Position numbers and translations under genes: made by a program | The notes under the pieces: model-generated | Told to the model about the DNA's origin: nothing | What the model saw: the letters and a program-made list of their open reading frames with translations, nothing else | Database searches by the model: none | Source of the DNA: Thiohalomonas denitrificans | GTDB taxonomy: Bacteria > Pseudomonadota > Gammaproteobacteria > Thiohalomonadales > Thiohalomonadaceae | Direction: 5' to 3' | DNA length: 64,000 nt | NCBI RefSeq assembly: GCF_900102855.1 | Contig: NZ_FMWD01000002.1 | Coordinates: 62,001 to 126,000, forward strand | Part shown: piece after piece, positions 18,795 through 27,944 of the stretch | How the letters are laid out: the number at the start of each line of letters is the position of its first letter | Numbering within the stretch: position 1 is the stretch's first letter

Positions 18795-20144
18795 TCAGGA
18801 CTGGCCGGAAGTGCGACTCTGGCGGGCCAGATCCTTGATGGTGAGCTCGCCGATTCTCTCCTTTATTGCCGACTCGGTCGCCTCCAGCACCTCATCGATC
18901 GGTGTGACCGACAAGGCCCGCCTGTCCAGCGGGTAGCCGTGTTCGCCGATCGAACGAAGCTGTGCCATTACGTCCCGCACCGGTAACTCCGCCGGGTCGC
19001 GGCCGGGGAAATAGGCCGGATCTTCGGCACCGGTCTCCATCAGTAATCCCCGTCTCTCCATATCCAGCAGCAGGTCCCCCAGGCTATCACCGGGCAGTCC
19101 CAACCGCTGACTGAGTGTGTCGAGAGTCCAGCCTTTTTCACCGTGTTCATAGGCACGGGTCACCAGGTACATCACCAGCAACCCGGCACGCTCGCGCAGA
19201 CGATTGCTGAAGCCGATTCGCTCCGCTTCGCGCCGAATCTGCTGAGGGTGCTGATGGTAGTAGGCCACCTTGGCGCCGAACAGTAGAATGAACCAGCTCA
19301 GATAGAGCCAGATCATGAACATGATGAGAATGGCGAAGCCGGAATAGATCGCATCGTAGCGGGTCGAACCGGAAGCAAACGCGGCAAATGCATAGCCGGT
19401 AATCTGCCAGAGCCCTCCCCCCACAATGCCCCCGATGAGTGCCGAGCGCACTCTCACGCTGGTGTTGGGCACGAACATGTAAACGAAGGTAAAGGCAGCG
19501 GTAATCAGCAGATAGGGCACCAGCCTACCAAGCGCCACCACCACCGTTCCGAAGGGTTCCATCTCCAGCAGCGCCTGCACAATGGCGTTATTCATCGCCG
19601 AGGCGGTTATGCCTATGGCGGTAAACACCAGCACCGGGCCGATGATGATGACGCTCAGGTAATCGGAAAAGCGGCGCGAAATGCTGCGCACCTGTTTGAT
19701 GTGCCAGACGAAGTTGAAAGATTCCTCGATCTTCTGAATCAGTGAAATGACCGTATAGACCAGAAAGGCGAGGCCGACCGAACCGAGCACACCGACCTGG
19801 ATGTTTTCGACAAAGCCGATGATCCGGGTGGTGATTTCCACACCCTGCTCGCCAAGTGGCGCCAGCACGTTGAGCAACAGGGGTTCAATCTGGTTGTGAA
19901 CGCCGAATGCCTTGAGCACCGAAAAGCTCACTGCCAGCAGCGGAACCAGCGAGAGCAGCGTGGTGTACACCAGGCTCATGGCCCGCAGGGCCAGCGCCCC
20001 CTCCTGCAGGTCCCGAACCAGAACGTAGCCGACCCTGAGCGAGTAGATCCCCCAGCGGCGCGGACGCGACAGCTGTTCGATCTCCACTTCCCACAAACCG
20101 CTAAACAGAAAATCCCAAAGACGACTGAACAGCCTCGAAAGCAT
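18795..20144 (-). CDS. YihY/BrkB-family inner-membrane protein
   Basis: The 449-residue protein has the YihY core with about six membrane segments (residues 40-300), including LRAMSLVYTTLLSLVPLLAV and the GGGLWQITGYAFAAF region. A cytoplasmic C-terminal extension follows that looks like a winged helix (residues 310-410). The family was once called ribonuclease BN, but that activity belongs to another protein. Its role is unresolved; transport or envelope functions have been suggested. Confidence 0.9.
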   Translation of the reverse strand: MLSRLFSRLWDFLFSGLWEVEIEQLSRPRRWGIYSLRVGYVLVRDLQEGALALRAMSLVYTTLLSLVPLLAVSFSVLKAFGVHNQIEPLLLNVLAPLGEQGVEITTRIIGFVENIQVGVLGSVGLAFLVYTVISLIQKIEESFNFVWHIKQVRSISRRFSDYLSVIIIGPVLVFTAIGITASAMNNAIVQALLEMEPFGTVVVALGRLVPYLLITAAFTFVYMFVPNTSVRVRSALIGGIVGGGLWQITGYAFAAFASGSTRYDAIYSGFAILIMFMIWLYLSWFILLFGAKVAYYHQHPQQIRREAERIGFSNRLRERAGLLVMYLVTRAYEHGEKGWTLDTLSQRLGLPGDSLGDLLLDMERRGLLMETGAEDPAYFPGRDPAELPVRDVMAQLRSIGEHGYPLDRRALSVTPIDEVLEATESAIKERIGELTIKDLARQSRTSGQS

Positions 20145-20233
20145 GGCGCCTCCCTTTGCCTAACTGTAAACCAAATTGCTAATCGATGTCCGCCGGTTGG
20201 CGGCCCCTTGCGCTGCTCCCGGTTCGCGCCGGT

Positions 20234-22729
20234 TCAAACCCGTCTCAGAATCCGCAGCGGCGGTACCGAAAGGACCCTCCGTGTCGCCCATAGGCCGGCC
20301 AGGCTCACCCCGAATGTACCGCCGGCGAGACCCGCGACCCAGACTCCCGGGCCCGGCTGATAGGGAAAGTGGAAGACCTGGCTGGCCAGAAGATAACCGA
20401 GAAGCGTCGCGGAGAGCGCTGCAAGCGCTCCGGACAGCAGACCAAGGGCGAGAAACTCGGCGATCAGGGCGCCGCGCACCTGGCGACGGCTGGCACCCAG
20501 GGTCCGCATCAGCGCACTCTCCCGAAGACGCTCGTCGCGGGTGGCCTGAATGGCCGCGAGCAGCACCACGACGCCGGCAGCGAGCGTAAACATAAATACG
20601 AATTCCACGGCCAGGCTGACCCGGTCGATGATGGCCCGAACCCGGCTCATAATGGCGTCCACATCCACCACCGTTACGTTCGGGAAGCGCCGCACCAACT
20701 CGGCCAGAGCGGCCTTGTCCGTCTCCGGGACGAAAAAGCTGGTGATGAAACTGGCCGGTTCACCCTTGAGCAGCGCTGGTGTTCCAATCACGAAGAAGTT
20801 GACCCGGAACGAGTCCCAGTCGACGGACCGCAGGCTGGTGACGGTCCCTTCCACCGGTTTTCCCGCAATCCGGAAGCGCAGACGGTCGCCCTGCTCGATC
20901 CCCAGCGTCTCTGCGATGCCCTCCTCCACCGACCACTGGCCAGGCGCCTCGGATCCGGGTGGCGACCCCCACCACTGCCCGGCGACGATGCGATTATCCG
21001 GAGCGAGTTGCCGGGCCGAGGAGAGGTTGAATTCCCGCTCCGAAAGCCGCTGTGCACGCGGATTCTCATACTCCTCCGGCACCACCGGCTCACCGTTGAT
21101 GGCCGAAAGCCGGCCCTTGATCATCGGCTGGAAGTTCGGAGCGGTGCCGACCCTTTCCTGCAGGAAGGCTTCGAGCTTTGCGACCTGATCGGGCTGGACA
21201 TTGATCAGAAAATGATTCGGTGCATCCGGAGGCAAGGTGTCGCGCCAGTCCGAAAGCAGGTCGCCGCGGACGATGGAGAGCAGCAGCAACACGGTGATAC
21301 CGAGCCCGAACGCCACCACCTGAATTCGACTCTGCCGGGCCCGGCGCGGAATGTTGGCAAGGCCGAACCGCCAGGAGACCCCGACCCGTTTGCGCAGAGG
21401 CATCAGCGCGCCCACCAGCAGTGCCGCCACCGTCCCCAATACCGCCAGGGTTGCCACTGCGCCGACGAACACATACAGAGTCAACCGCACGTCCTTTGCC
21501 TGCCACAGCATCAGCACCAGCAGCGCCGCCAGGGCCCCGCCATAAACAAGGATGCCGCCGGGCCGCACCGGTCTCGGGTCCTGGCGCAGTACCCGCATCG
21601 GCGGGACATCCTTGAGGGAAAGCAGGGGCGGAACGGCGAACCCGGTGAGGGTCACCAGCCCGGTCGCCATGCCGCTGACCAGCGGCCACGCCGAGGGGGC
21701 AGGAAGCGCCTGGGTGAACAGTTCGGCAAGGATCCGTCCCAACACCTCCTGAGAGGCAAAACCCACCAGGCATCCCAGCGCCGAGGCGATGACTCCGAGG
21801 AAAAACAGTTGCAGCAGGTAGGTCTGCGTCACCCACCTCTGGGAGGCACCCAGACATCGCATTACGGCAGTGGCATCGTACTGGCGATGGGCGTGTCGGT
21901 GAGCTGCGGTGGCGGCCGCTACCCCCGCAAGCAGAACCGCGACGAGCGCCGCCAGGCCGAGGAACTGCTCGGCCTTCTCCAGCGCCGAACCCACCGCCGG
22001 TCGCGCCTCGCTGCTGCCCCGCCAGTGCTGCCCACGGTTCAGTTGCGGCTCTATCCAGCGCCCGAAACGGTTGAGCGCCGACTCCTCACCGGACAGCAGC
22101 AGGCGGTAGGTGACCAGACTGCCGGTCTGAATCAAGCCGGTAGCGGGCACATCGGAAAGGTGCATCATCACCCGGGGGGCGATGGCGAACAGCTCCCCTC
22201 CGCGGTCCGGCTCATACACCAGGACCCTGGAAAAGATAAAGTCTTCCCTGCCGAGCCGGACCGCATCACCCGGCTCCACATTCAGCAGAGCCGCCAACCG
22301 GGCCTCCAGCCATACCCCGCCCGGCTCAGGCCCGGATTCAACGGGACGACCGGGCGCAAACGGTTCCGGAGCAACCCGCAACTCGCCGCGCAGCGGATAA
22401 TCATCACCGGCGGCCTTGACCTCTACCAGCTGCAAGTTCTCTTCGGTGCTCACTACCGTGCGGAAGGACTGGGTACGGGCCGTCGCCAAGCCCCATTCAC
22501 GAGCCCGCGCCAGCCACTCCGACTTGAGCGACTGCCCACTCTCCAGCACGCGATCAGCGGCCAGAAGTTCGCCGGCCTGGCGCTCCATGGCGCCACGGAC
22601 ACGATCGGTGAAAAAACCCACGGCAGAGACGCTGCCTACGGCGATCACCAGCGCCAGGACAATGAGCCGCAGCTCTCCCGCACGCCAGTCGCGCAGCAGA
22701 CTGCGCCAGGCGAACCGCACTACATTCAT
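20234..22729 (-). CDS. ybbP: FtsX-like ABC transporter permease (YbbP type)
   Basis: The 831-residue permease has an N-terminal TM near residues 20-40, a large periplasmic domain, and FtsX-type membrane clusters at about 255-430 and 710-830. This is the YbbP architecture, thought to drive mechanical work or extraction of envelope lipids rather than classical import. The start overlaps the ATPase stop as ATGA, so the two are coupled. The divergent TesA gene is the usual YbbA-YbbP neighbour. Confidence 0.92.
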   Translation of the reverse strand: MNVVRFAWRSLLRDWRAGELRLIVLALVIAVGSVSAVGFFTDRVRGAMERQAGELLAADRVLESGQSLKSEWLARAREWGLATARTQSFRTVVSTEENLQLVEVKAAGDDYPLRGELRVAPEPFAPGRPVESGPEPGGVWLEARLAALLNVEPGDAVRLGREDFIFSRVLVYEPDRGGELFAIAPRVMMHLSDVPATGLIQTGSLVTYRLLLSGEESALNRFGRWIEPQLNRGQHWRGSSEARPAVGSALEKAEQFLGLAALVAVLLAGVAAATAAHRHAHRQYDATAVMRCLGASQRWVTQTYLLQLFFLGVIASALGCLVGFASQEVLGRILAELFTQALPAPSAWPLVSGMATGLVTLTGFAVPPLLSLKDVPPMRVLRQDPRPVRPGGILVYGGALAALLVLMLWQAKDVRLTLYVFVGAVATLAVLGTVAALLVGALMPLRKRVGVSWRFGLANIPRRARQSRIQVVAFGLGITVLLLLSIVRGDLLSDWRDTLPPDAPNHFLINVQPDQVAKLEAFLQERVGTAPNFQPMIKGRLSAINGEPVVPEEYENPRAQRLSEREFNLSSARQLAPDNRIVAGQWWGSPPGSEAPGQWSVEEGIAETLGIEQGDRLRFRIAGKPVEGTVTSLRSVDWDSFRVNFFVIGTPALLKGEPASFITSFFVPETDKAALAELVRRFPNVTVVDVDAIMSRVRAIIDRVSLAVEFVFMFTLAAGVVVLLAAIQATRDERLRESALMRTLGASRRQVRGALIAEFLALGLLSGALAALSATLLGYLLASQVFHFPYQPGPGVWVAGLAGGTFGVSLAGLWATRRVLSVPPLRILRRV

Positions 22730-23415
22730 GCCGGGATCGGGAGACGCCCCGCCTCCAGCTCCAGGGCCCGATCACAGCGGCCGGCCAGCCCCGCGTCGTG
22801 GGTCACCAGCAGCAGCGTGGTGCCATGTTCGGCATTCAGACCAAACAGAAGGTCAATCACCTGGGCACCGGTGCGGGTATCCAGGTTACCGGTGGGCTCA
22901 TCGGCCAGCAGCAGCCGTGGCCGGGTGGCAAAGGCGCGGGCGATGGCGACCCGCTGCTGCTCTCCCCCCGACAGCTGGTGCGGTAGATGACGAGCCCGCT
23001 CCGACAACCCCACCACTGCCAGTAACTCTGCGGCACGCTCGTGCGGCGCATCGGCGCCGGCCAGTTCCAGCGGCAGCATGACGTTCTCCAGTGCATTGAG
23101 ATTCGGCAGCAGCTGAAACGACTGAAAGACAAAGCCGAGCAGTCGCGCACGCAGAGCGGCGCGACCATCCTCGTCGAGGGCGGTGATCTCGATACCGTCG
23201 AGCCAAATTTGCCCCGTAGTGGGCCTGTCCAGCCCGGCCAGCAGACCCAGCAAGGTAGACTTGCCGGAGCCTGATACTCCCAGAACAGCAACTGCCTCAC
23301 CGGGCATCACGGAGAGGTCAATGTCCTGGAGAAGGTGAAGACGCCCTTCCGGGCTGTCCACCTCCATGCCAAGATTACGGGCCTGGATCATCGGATGGGA
23401 GGACGCGGTGTTCAT
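22726..23415 (-). CDS. ybbA: ABC transporter ATP-binding protein (YbbA type)
   Basis: The 229-residue ATPase has Walker A (GVSGSGKST), the signature LSGGEQQRVAIARA, Walker B (LLLADEPTGNLD) and the H-loop (LLLVTHD). It powers the adjacent FtsX-like permease. The start is uncertain: ATGs at 23418, 23415 and 23391 are all possible, and none has a good ribosome binding site. The choice affects whether the gene overlaps the divergent tesA start at 23408. Confidence 0.92.
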   Translation of the reverse strand: MNTASSHPMIQARNLGMEVDSPEGRLHLLQDIDLSVMPGEAVAVLGVSGSGKSTLLGLLAGLDRPTTGQIWLDGIEITALDEDGRAALRARLLGFVFQSFQLLPNLNALENVMLPLELAGADAPHERAAELLAVVGLSERARHLPHQLSGGEQQRVAIARAFATRPRLLLADEPTGNLDTRTGAQVIDLLFGLNAEHGTTLLLVTHDAGLAGRCDRALELEAGRLPIPA

Positions 23416-24067
23416 CATTAGACGCACAATCATGCTGTTGTTGTTGGTCTGCGGGACTATAGCAGCAAGCCCCGCCGAATCCGATGAACGGCCCGCTTTG
23501 CTGGTGCTGGGCGATAGTCTCAGTGCCGCCTACGGCCTGCCGGTGGAACAGGGCTGGGTTCATCTGCTGGCCCGACGGCTGGAGGAACACGGCTATCCAC
23601 ACCGGGTCGCCAACGCCAGCTCCAGCGGCGAAACCAGCCGCGGCGGCCGCGAACGGCTACCTGCCCTGCTGGAACAATACGAACCAGAAGTGGTGGTGAT
23701 CGAACTGGGAGGTAATGACGGCTTGCGCGGCCTGCCTCTGGAACGGCTGCAGTCGAATTTGGCCATGATGATCCGGAAGGCCCGGGAGGCCGGTGCCCGC
23801 GTGCTCCTGGTCGGCATGCACATGCCGCCGAATTACGGTCCCGAATACACCCGCCGTTTCAGCACAGTCTACCGGGAACTCGCCGAAGAGGTGCAGGTTG
23901 GCCTTGTACCCTTCCTGCTGGAGGGCGTGGCCGGCGACAACGCCCTCATGCAACCTGACGGCATGCATGCCACCGCCTCCGCGCAGCCGACGCTGCTCGA
24001 AAACGTCTGGGAGCATCTGGAACCGCTATTAAGGGAAACCACTGAGAACACGGAGACTGAATATTGA
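23408..24067 (+). CDS. tesA: Periplasmic arylesterase/lysophospholipase TesA (SGNH hydrolase)
   Basis: An SGNH-fold esterase with catalytic Ser in GDSLS (S37), the Gly of GETSRGG, the Asn of GGNDG, and the Asp/His of PDGMH. A GTG start at 23408 has GGAGG five bases upstream and yields MFIIRRTIMLLLLVC, a signal peptide with a positive N-region; the ATG at 23432 lacks any ribosome site. The C-terminal tail ETTENTETEY is encoded by the left arm of an iterated intergenic repeat. The gene is divergent from ybbAP, as in many proteobacteria. Confidence 0.9.
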   Translation: MFIIRRTIMLLLLVCGTIAASPAESDERPALLVLGDSLSAAYGLPVEQGWVHLLARRLEEHGYPHRVANASSSGETSRGGRERLPALLEQYEPEVVVIELGGNDGLRGLPLERLQSNLAMMIRKAREAGARVLLVGMHMPPNYGPEYTRRFSTVYRELAEEVQVGLVPFLLEGVAGDNALMQPDGMHATASAQPTLLENVWEHLEPLLRETTENTETEY

Positions 24068-24137
24068 ACCACGGATCGGGGATTGTCGATTCAATGGGAG
24101 TACCGTTCGAAGCTCTCAGTGCACTCTGTGGTTCTTA
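24037..24137. repeat. Inverted pair of CACAGAG-type repeats overlapping the tesA end
   Basis: The left arm at 24037-24060 (AAACCACTGAGAACACGGAG) pairs imperfectly with the right arm at 24111-24137 (reverse complement of AACCACAGAGTGCACTGAGA). The left arm lies inside the tesA reading frame and supplies its last codons. The right arm lies beyond the stop, upstream of the marC end. Confidence 0.7.
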
Positions 24138-24195
24138 AGTACGTCGTTCATCCCGTGGTCAATCAGCGTTTTTCTATGGCCTCCGCGAGTTTCAT

Positions 24196-24828
24196 TCAGA
24201 TCCCGAGAGAAACTGCGATCTGCCGCACACCGTCGACAATGTACTGGATCGCGAGGGCGGCGAGGATCAGCCCCAACAGCCGGCTGATAACATTGGCGCC
24301 GGTTTCGCCGAGCCAATCCATCACCCGGGCGGAAAGCGTGAGGGAAAGCAGTGTGAATCCCATAATGACGAAGATGATCGCTACCATGCCGGTGGTAACG
24401 GCAGGGGTCTTGCCGCTGTCCGCCATAAGCAGGACGGTGGTCATCGCTCCGGGGCCGGCCAGGAGCGGGAAGGCCAGAGGGAAGACCGAAATGTCCTCTT
24501 TGGCGAAGGCCTCCTCCCGTTCCCGGAAGGTGGCGGAGCGCAGCCCTGATTGGCGGGCGAACACCATGTCGATGGCCAGCATGAACAGCAAAATGCCGCC
24601 GGCGATCCGAAAGGCCGGTTGACCGATGCCCAGAGCGCGCAGCAGCATCTCACCGATGAAGAAAAAGGTCACCAGAATAAAGGTGGAAAGGGTGGTGGCA
24701 CGCAGTGCCATGGAGCGCCGGAAAGCCTGGTCCCCGTGGCGCGCCAGACCACTGAAGATCACCGCGATCCCTATAGGATCAACGACTACAAACAGGGTGA
24801 CGAGTTGGTTGACCAGCAGTTCGGTCAC
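24196..24828 (-). CDS. MarC-family integral membrane protein
   Basis: A 210-residue protein with six hydrophobic segments. It has the family signature VTELLVNQLVTLFVVVDPIGIA at the start and FPLAFPLLAGPGAM in the middle. MarC was named from the mar region, but a role in antibiotic resistance is not supported; its function is unknown. The GTG at 24828 aligns with the usual family start; a TTG at 24882 would add 18 residues. It converges with tesA. Confidence 0.87.
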   Translation of the reverse strand: MTELLVNQLVTLFVVVDPIGIAVIFSGLARHGDQAFRRSMALRATTLSTFILVTFFFIGEMLLRALGIGQPAFRIAGGILLFMLAIDMVFARQSGLRSATFREREEAFAKEDISVFPLAFPLLAGPGAMTTVLLMADSGKTPAVTTGMVAIIFVIMGFTLLSLTLSARVMDWLGETGANVISRLLGLILAALAIQYIVDGVRQIAVSLGI

Positions 24829-24962
24829 GATTGCGCAGCGGATCGGTGAATAGACCCTTAACTGTAGTCCAGAGACCGGCAACCTGTCCGGGGAGGGCGG
24901 TATTTATCAGGTGGTAATCCGACGGACCGCCAACCGATGGGTTTATCGGGATGACGTGCCGG

Positions 24963-25793
24963 TCAGTGGAGAGTAACGCCAAGGCGACCCAACCGCGCCA
25001 TCCGTGCGGCAATCTTTTCACCATCCACGGCTTTGGGGGCCAGTTCAAGGTACCGCAGGTAGTCGGCGTGGGCGGCATGGTGGCAATCGAGGCGTTCGAA
25101 CAGCCGCGCCCTCTCGCGATGGGCCGACGCCGACCGCGGCCTGATCACAAGGAGGCAGTCACTAATCTCCAGGGCCTTCTCCAGGGCACCCGCATGCGCA
25201 TAGTCCCGCTGCAACTCGGTGAGTACCCGGGCCAGCAGATACCGGTCACCGCTCCCCTGCAAAAGTCGGTCGAGCATCGCCCCGGAGGCCTGCTCCGGCC
25301 CCACCGAATACGTCAGCATCAGTTCGAGGTCGTCCCGGGAGAGGAGAACGCCGCCCGAGACCGGATCCATGAGCAGGCCCTCGTCCCCTTCACCGATACC
25401 GATCAGCAACCGCCCCGGAAACGGAAATCCCTTCAGGGGTAGCCCCATCAGTCGGCCAACGGACAGATAGAGCATCGCCAGCGCCGCCGGTCGTGCCCGT
25501 CGCTCGTCGATCACCCGGTCTAGAAGACAGGCCTCCGGTTCGGGCTCGCTCACCAACTTGAAGGCAAGATCATCGAACAGCAGGGCATTGAGAGCGAATA
25601 CCCGATCACCCAGCGGGGCCGTGGCCGACAGACCCTGCAAACCGCGTTCGGCAAGTGCGGCGATTCGCTCGATATAATCGGTAACCGGCAGCTCGGGCAT
25701 CTCCACCTTGGCGGCCCAGAGTGCTCCCCGAGCCAGATCCAACGGTTCCCGCCCCGCAGAGAGCGCCTTGATGTATGCCTTTTGCACAGCCAT
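24963..25793 (-). CDS. SirB1-family transglutaminase-like/TPR protein
   Basis: The 276-residue protein has the SirB1 N-terminal transglutaminase-like region (ALNALLFDDLAF, then PAALAMLYLSVGRLMGLPL and FPGRLLIGIGE). A TPR-like C-terminus at about 190-260 follows. The catalytic Cys of true transglutaminases is not evident, as usual in this family. Function is unknown, though the gene often occurs near prmC/hemK or sirB2. Confidence 0.88.
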   Translation of the reverse strand: MAVQKAYIKALSAGREPLDLARGALWAAKVEMPELPVTDYIERIAALAERGLQGLSATAPLGDRVFALNALLFDDLAFKLVSEPEPEACLLDRVIDERRARPAALAMLYLSVGRLMGLPLKGFPFPGRLLIGIGEGDEGLLMDPVSGGVLLSRDDLELMLTYSVGPEQASGAMLDRLLQGSGDRYLLARVLTELQRDYAHAGALEKALEISDCLLVIRPRSASAHRERARLFERLDCHHAAHADYLRYLELAPKAVDGEKIAARMARLGRLGVTLH

Positions 25794-25934
25794 GCGCTCT
25801 CCTGTAGTTGACTGGAACGATTGGCTATTAATAATGTTAGTACAGACTTGCGTACCACGCGAACCGCATTGCGCAGTAGAACGGGCCTGCTATTTTTCGA
25901 TCAACCGAAAACGGTTTTTCAGGAGATCGGCACG

Positions 25935-26165
25935 ATGGTCAAAAAAGCGGACGTGACGCTCCATATCGACGAAGAACTCGACGATGCCCGCACTTCACAG
26001 GTCTGTTCCATCCTGGAAGGCGTGCACGGTATCCAGCGCGTACACTGCGCGGAACACCAGAAACACCTGTTCATCGTGGAATTCGATCCGGATTCCGTCG
26101 ATAGCCGTGCGGTCCTGGACCATGTGACACGACAGGGACTGCACGCCGAACTGATCGGGCTTTAG
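25935..26165 (+). CDS. Small HMA-like ferredoxin-fold protein without the CxxC
   Basis: A 76-residue protein with the beta-alpha-beta-beta-alpha-beta pattern of heavy-metal-associated domains (ADVTLHIDEEL, ILEGVHGIQRVHC, LFIVEFDPDSVDS, VLDHVTRQGLHAELIGL). The metal-binding CxxC is replaced by DDARTSQ, so copper chaperone activity is unlikely. An AGGAGA ribosome site starts 14 bases before the ATG. It stands between the SirB1 gene and the encapsulin operon. Its role is unknown. Confidence 0.78.
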   Translation: MVKKADVTLHIDEELDDARTSQVCSILEGVHGIQRVHCAEHQKHLFIVEFDPDSVDSRAVLDHVTRQGLHAELIGL

Positions 26166-26323
26166 GAGGCGCACCGTTCGGCAACATTCCGGCTCTCGGC
26201 GGCTATCACGTGTAGCGAGGACTCCCCCAGGTTGGGCACTGCCCTCCTGTGGGACGGAGGGTATGCCTCCTTTGCGAAAACTCGGTCCGAAATCTGCGGA
26301 TGTGTCGCTGCTGGGGGATCCGC

Positions 26324-27121
26324 TCAGGCGATGGTACAAACGGCATCGGGTTCCTCGACCATCGTGATTACGCTTTCACTCAGATACAGATGAAAATGAA
26401 TACCGTCCTGCCGGGAGTAGCCTGCCGACATGTCCTGTCCGATTACGATCTGCCCGACATGCGCATCAATAACCGCTCCCCCCTCTATGGGAGCCTTGTA
26501 CACACCGAGCTCGCAGAGTCGCCGCAGGTGCTCCAGCTGCAGCATGTCCGTGCCTTCGTAACGGCGGAAAAGATTGTTGTAGAGAGCCGGAGACAGGACC
26601 AATGCGTAGGGCCCATGGAAGCCGACGTGATCCAGGGTATTCACTGCGGAGAGGACATCTTCCAGTGCCTTGTCGAACTTTGACCAGTCACCGGCCTTGA
26701 CCTCATGGTGACCCTTGCAGGTCAACAGGCCCTCCAGGCCCATTTCGGGAGCGCCGTAGTAGATAAAGCGTTCCTCGCGCCGGGCTATCGCTTCGGCTGC
26801 GTCCTGCACCGGCGCAAAGTTCATGGGTTGGCCCATATGCAGGTGTGCGTCGATGCGACGGATGCTGAGGGAGAACGCCTGACGCAACATGGGAACCGAG
26901 ACCGCGCGGCTGATCACCGCTTCGGCCTCTCCCTCGCGGGCCTCGGTATGAAAGCCGTCCTCGCCCAGCTCAACCGCTGTCAGTCCGACCCCATAGGGAC
27001 CATCCACCGGGAGAAAACAGCGGGCAGTGATCAGAGCGCGGGCCGCATCGATTGCCTCGCTGTCGATGCGCTCCCAGATGTGGGCATCCAACGCTGCGGC
27101 GTCCCGATTCAGATAGCTCAT
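26324..27121 (-). CDS. Family 1 encapsulin shell protein
   Basis: The 265-residue protein has the linocin/encapsulin layout with an HK97-type fold: N-terminal MSYLNRDAA, the ISRAVSVPMLRQAFSLSIRR helix region, and the C-terminal GQDMSAGYSR segment. Encapsulins assemble into closed protein shells around cargo enzymes. It is translationally coupled to the ferritin-like cargo gene through an ATGA overlap. The expected compartment stores iron, with the cargo acting as ferroxidase. Confidence 0.93.
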   Translation of the reverse strand: MSYLNRDAAALDAHIWERIDSEAIDAARALITARCFLPVDGPYGVGLTAVELGEDGFHTEAREGEAEAVISRAVSVPMLRQAFSLSIRRIDAHLHMGQPMNFAPVQDAAEAIARREERFIYYGAPEMGLEGLLTCKGHHEVKAGDWSKFDKALEDVLSAVNTLDHVGFHGPYALVLSPALYNNLFRRYEGTDMLQLEHLRRLCELGVYKAPIEGGAVIDAHVGQIVIGQDMSAGYSRQDGIHFHLYLSESVITMVEEPDAVCTIA

Positions 27122-27513
27122 ACGCGACCACCTCTTTTCATCGCCCCGATAGTCAGCCGTGGACCAGGTTCCGTAGACCCGGCAGAAGCCTCTTCGCCTG
27201 CCTTTTGTTCGCCTTCCGTCTCTTCCTCGATAACGGCAATGTCCCCTTCCGCGAACAGATAGGTACGCAACTGCTCATCAAAATGACTATCGTTGCGACG
27301 AATCCACTCAAGCACCATGGCTGCGTGCTCTATCTCCTCACGCATATTGTGAAGCAGGACTTCGCGCAGCGCTCCGTCCTCGGTGACATCCGCCCGCTGG
27401 CGATACCAGTCGATCGCCTCCAGCTCCTCTTCCAGTGACCGCAGGGCGCGATGCATGTCACGGGTATTTTGTGAAAGCATTTCGTACGGTTCATGGTAGC
27501 CAACATGGCTCAT
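27118..27513 (-). CDS. Encapsulated ferritin-like protein (EncFtn cargo)
   Basis: A 131-residue protein with the half-ferritin fold. The metal site is visible as E32 with W36 and Y37, and E60 with H63, in the pattern E-A-I-D-W-Y...E-E-I-E-H. EncFtn forms ferroxidase dimers inside encapsulin shells. The C-terminus GPRLTIGAMKRGG resembles the LTVGSL-type encapsulation peptide, after a flexible acidic linker at about 95-115. AAGGGG lies seven bases before the ATG at 27513. The shell gene follows immediately. Confidence 0.93.
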   Translation of the reverse strand: MSHVGYHEPYEMLSQNTRDMHRALRSLEEELEAIDWYRQRADVTEDGALREVLLHNMREEIEHAAMVLEWIRRNDSHFDEQLRTYLFAEGDIAVIEEETEGEQKAGEEASAGSTEPGPRLTIGAMKRGGRV

Positions 27514-27703
27514 TACAAACCCCTTTTTTGTTTTTTCTGAAAGCAATACCGTTGTCGCTAAGCATAGAAAGGGGATGCCCGATGTCCACTTCGACCGCGC
27601 ACGACGCCGACCTGCCGAGGCACTGACCGATGAACCACGGAGAATACGGGGAGTGTGAACTCGTGCCCCAGGGCTGAACCGCCGTCCTCTTGTGACCTCA
27701 GAT

Positions 27704-27762
27704 GTAGGTCGGGCTTTGGCCCGTCGACACCTGACGGCCTGAAGGCCTGAAGGCCGACCTAC
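27704..27762. repeat. REP-like palindrome GTAGGTCGGGCTTT, copy 1
   Basis: Bounded by GTAGGTCGGGC on the left and GGCCGACCTAC on the right, with an internal GGCCTGAAGGCC duplication. It can form a stem-loop. A second copy lies at 27894-27944. Confidence 0.8.
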
Positions 27763-27855
27763 ACGGGATTGGAGTCGAATGCACTGACTGTGTGCGTTCT
27801 TCAAAATGTACCGCTTTCCCCAACGAGCGGAGCCGGCGCATTATGAATGCGCCTA

Positions 27856-27882
27856 AGGTGCTTGAGGTGCTTGAGGTGCTTG
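27856..27882 (+). repeat. Three tandem copies of AGGTGCTTG
   Basis: Three exact, adjacent 9-bp copies in the non-coding region between the two REP-like palindromes. The unit count could vary between strains. Confidence 0.9.
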
Positions 27883-27893
27883 TGACTCAGCAT

Positions 27894-27944
27894 GTAGGTC
27901 GGGCTTTAGCCCGTCAAAAACCGAGGACTCGAAGGCCGACCTAC
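27894..27944. repeat. REP-like palindrome GTAGGTCGGGCTTT, copy 2
   Basis: GTAGGTCGGGCTTTAGCCCG opens the element and GGCCGACCTAC closes it. The ends match copy 1, and the internal sequence is partly different. The element is non-coding. Confidence 0.8.

Noticed and set aside
18795-20144. Annotation of the YihY protein as ribonuclease BN
   Set aside because: RNase BN activity belongs to the unrelated ElaC/Rbn protein; this family is an integral membrane protein.
20369-22990. 873-residue frame opposite the ybbP/ybbA genes
   Set aside because: Spans two real genes in antisense, with His/Gln/Arg-rich low-complexity composition and no motifs.
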